DNA from: Phyllobacterium lublinensis
GTDB taxonomy: Bacteria; Pseudomonadota; Alphaproteobacteria; Rhizobiales; Rhizobiaceae
NCBI RefSeq assembly: GCF_020164435.1
Contig: NZ_JAIUDQ010000018.1
Coordinates: forward strand, 1-64,000
Length of the DNA stretch: 64,000 nt
Direction of reading: 5' to 3'
Shown: positions 63,252 through 64,000 of the stretch, piece by piece
How the letters are laid out: each line of letters opens with the position of its first letter
Numbering within the stretch: the stretch's first letter is position 1
Notes under the pieces: model-generated
What the model saw: only the letters and a program-made list of their open reading frames with translations
Databases searched by the model: none
Told to the model about the DNA's origin: nothing
Made by a program: the position numbers and the translations under genes

Positions 63252-64000
63252 TTGTCATCTCAACAAATGTTGGCCCGCGAAAGGCTGGAAAACATTCTGG
63301 CTCGCCTCAGCAAGCGTGCGAACGATGAGCGGGCGTTTGTAAAATTATATGCTGATACGGCCCGCAACGAGGCAGATGCCGCCGACAGGCGTGCGAAAGA
63401 TGGCAACACCCTCGGTCCCCTCGATGGCCGGATTGTTTCGATCAAGGACCTTTTCGACATAGCAGGTGAGCCGACACTCGCTGGTTCGGTCATTCGCAAG
63501 ACCGCTGCCCCTGCATCCAGGGATGCGGAGGTCGTCGAAAGACTCCGGAATGCCGGAGCAATCATCATCGGCAAGACGCTCATGACCGAGTTTGCCTTCA
63601 CTGCGGTGGGTCTCAATCCGCACTATCCGGATGCAGGCAATGGCGTCGATGCAGAACGGATTGCCGGCGGTTCATCCACCGGTGCTGGCATATCAGTGGC
63701 AGAAGGCACGAGCGAGATCGCAATAGGATCGGATACCGGCGGCTCCGTGCGTATTCCGGCAGCACTGAATGGCGTAGTTGGCTTCAAACCGACTGCACGA
63801 CGGGTGCCACTCCGTGGTGCTTTCCCCCTGTCGCCAAGCCTCGATTCCATTGGCCCGCTGGCTCGTTCCGTTTCTGACTGTGCGATTGCGGACGCAGCAA
63901 TGGCAGGCGAAGCGATCAAGATACCCGATCCGATTTCGCTTAGTGGTCTGCGCATTGGTGTGCCTGTCGGGTCCCTGTTTGCGTCAACCGAGGGTCCCAT
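63252..64000 (+). CDS. amidase signature family protein (truncated by the window end)
   Basis: The first ~249 residues of an amidase signature enzyme; the frame is open to the last base. The catalytic triad regions are present: SIKDLFD (Lys), GGSSTGAG (cis-Ser) and GSDTGGSVR (nucleophile Ser). Family members hydrolyse amides, from indole-acetamide to Glu-tRNA amidation (GatA). Start: TTG 63252 has GGAG eight bases upstream; ATG 63267, in frame, has none. Substrate is not readable. Confidence 0.88.
   Translation, partial: MSSQQMLARERLENILARLSKRANDERAFVKLYADTARNEADAADRRAKDGNTLGPLDGRIVSIKDLFDIAGEPTLAGSVIRKTAAPASRDAEVVERLRNAGAIIIGKTLMTEFAFTAVGLNPHYPDAGNGVDAERIAGGSSTGAGISVAEGTSEIAIGSDTGGSVRIPAALNGVVGFKPTARRVPLRGAFPLSPSLDSIGPLARSVSDCAIADAAMAGEAIKIPDPISLSGLRIGVPVGSLFASTEGP

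Overview
The window looks like a chromosomal segment of an alphaproteobacterium of the order Hyphomicrobiales (Rhizobiales), from the Brucella/Ochrobactrum/Phyllobacterium/Mesorhizobium neighbourhood. Support: the core run murA - DUF2948 - hisD - UPF0262 - low-Mr phosphatase - infA - maf - yacG flanked by tRNA-Thr and tRNA-Phe, and an ExoY/ExoF/ExoP-type exopolysaccharide locus. The species cannot be read from the sequence.

Layout. (1) 122-14665 is an accessory locus: two inositol-monophosphatase/dual-specificity-phosphatase pairs, a calcineurin-like phosphoesterase, a Na/Pi-type phosphate transporter with a PhoU-like tail, a LacI regulator, and an ABC importer (fused permease, ATPase, three tandem binding-protein paralogues). 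My reading is a system that imports a phosphorylated organic compound, removes the phosphate inside the cell and pumps excess phosphate out. (2) 14791-17777 holds a stand-alone RpiR-type HTH protein and three small redox enzymes (nitroreductase, FMN reductase, NAD(P)-binding reductase). (3) 18191-25467 is conserved core between tRNA-Thr(GGT) and tRNA-Phe(GAA). (4) 25667-26565 holds two small conserved proteins.

(5) 26943-31839 is the most novel part. A BTAD/TPR regulator is followed by two small genes with the same N-terminal leader (MAK-aromatic-aromatic-I ... LWLV), then a YcaO and a TfuA gene. The second small protein ends in four 13-residue repeats plus a partial fifth. This is a compact, probably undescribed RiPP-type (modified peptide) system.

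(6) 32205-62867 is a large exopolysaccharide locus: glycosyltransferases, ExoY-like priming transferase, GINT1-like protein, flippase, PrmC-like methyltransferase, GNAT protein, LuxR regulator, a type I secretion system with two repeat-rich candidate substrates, a Wzy/ExoQ-like polymerase, a glycoside hydrolase, an operon of asparagine synthetase, carrier protein, AMP-ligase and NAD synthetase, and ExoF/ExoP-like export proteins. The ExoP-like protein and the secretion ATPase both carry unusual residues at catalytic positions. (7) The window ends with a DUF1127 protein and a truncated amidase gene.
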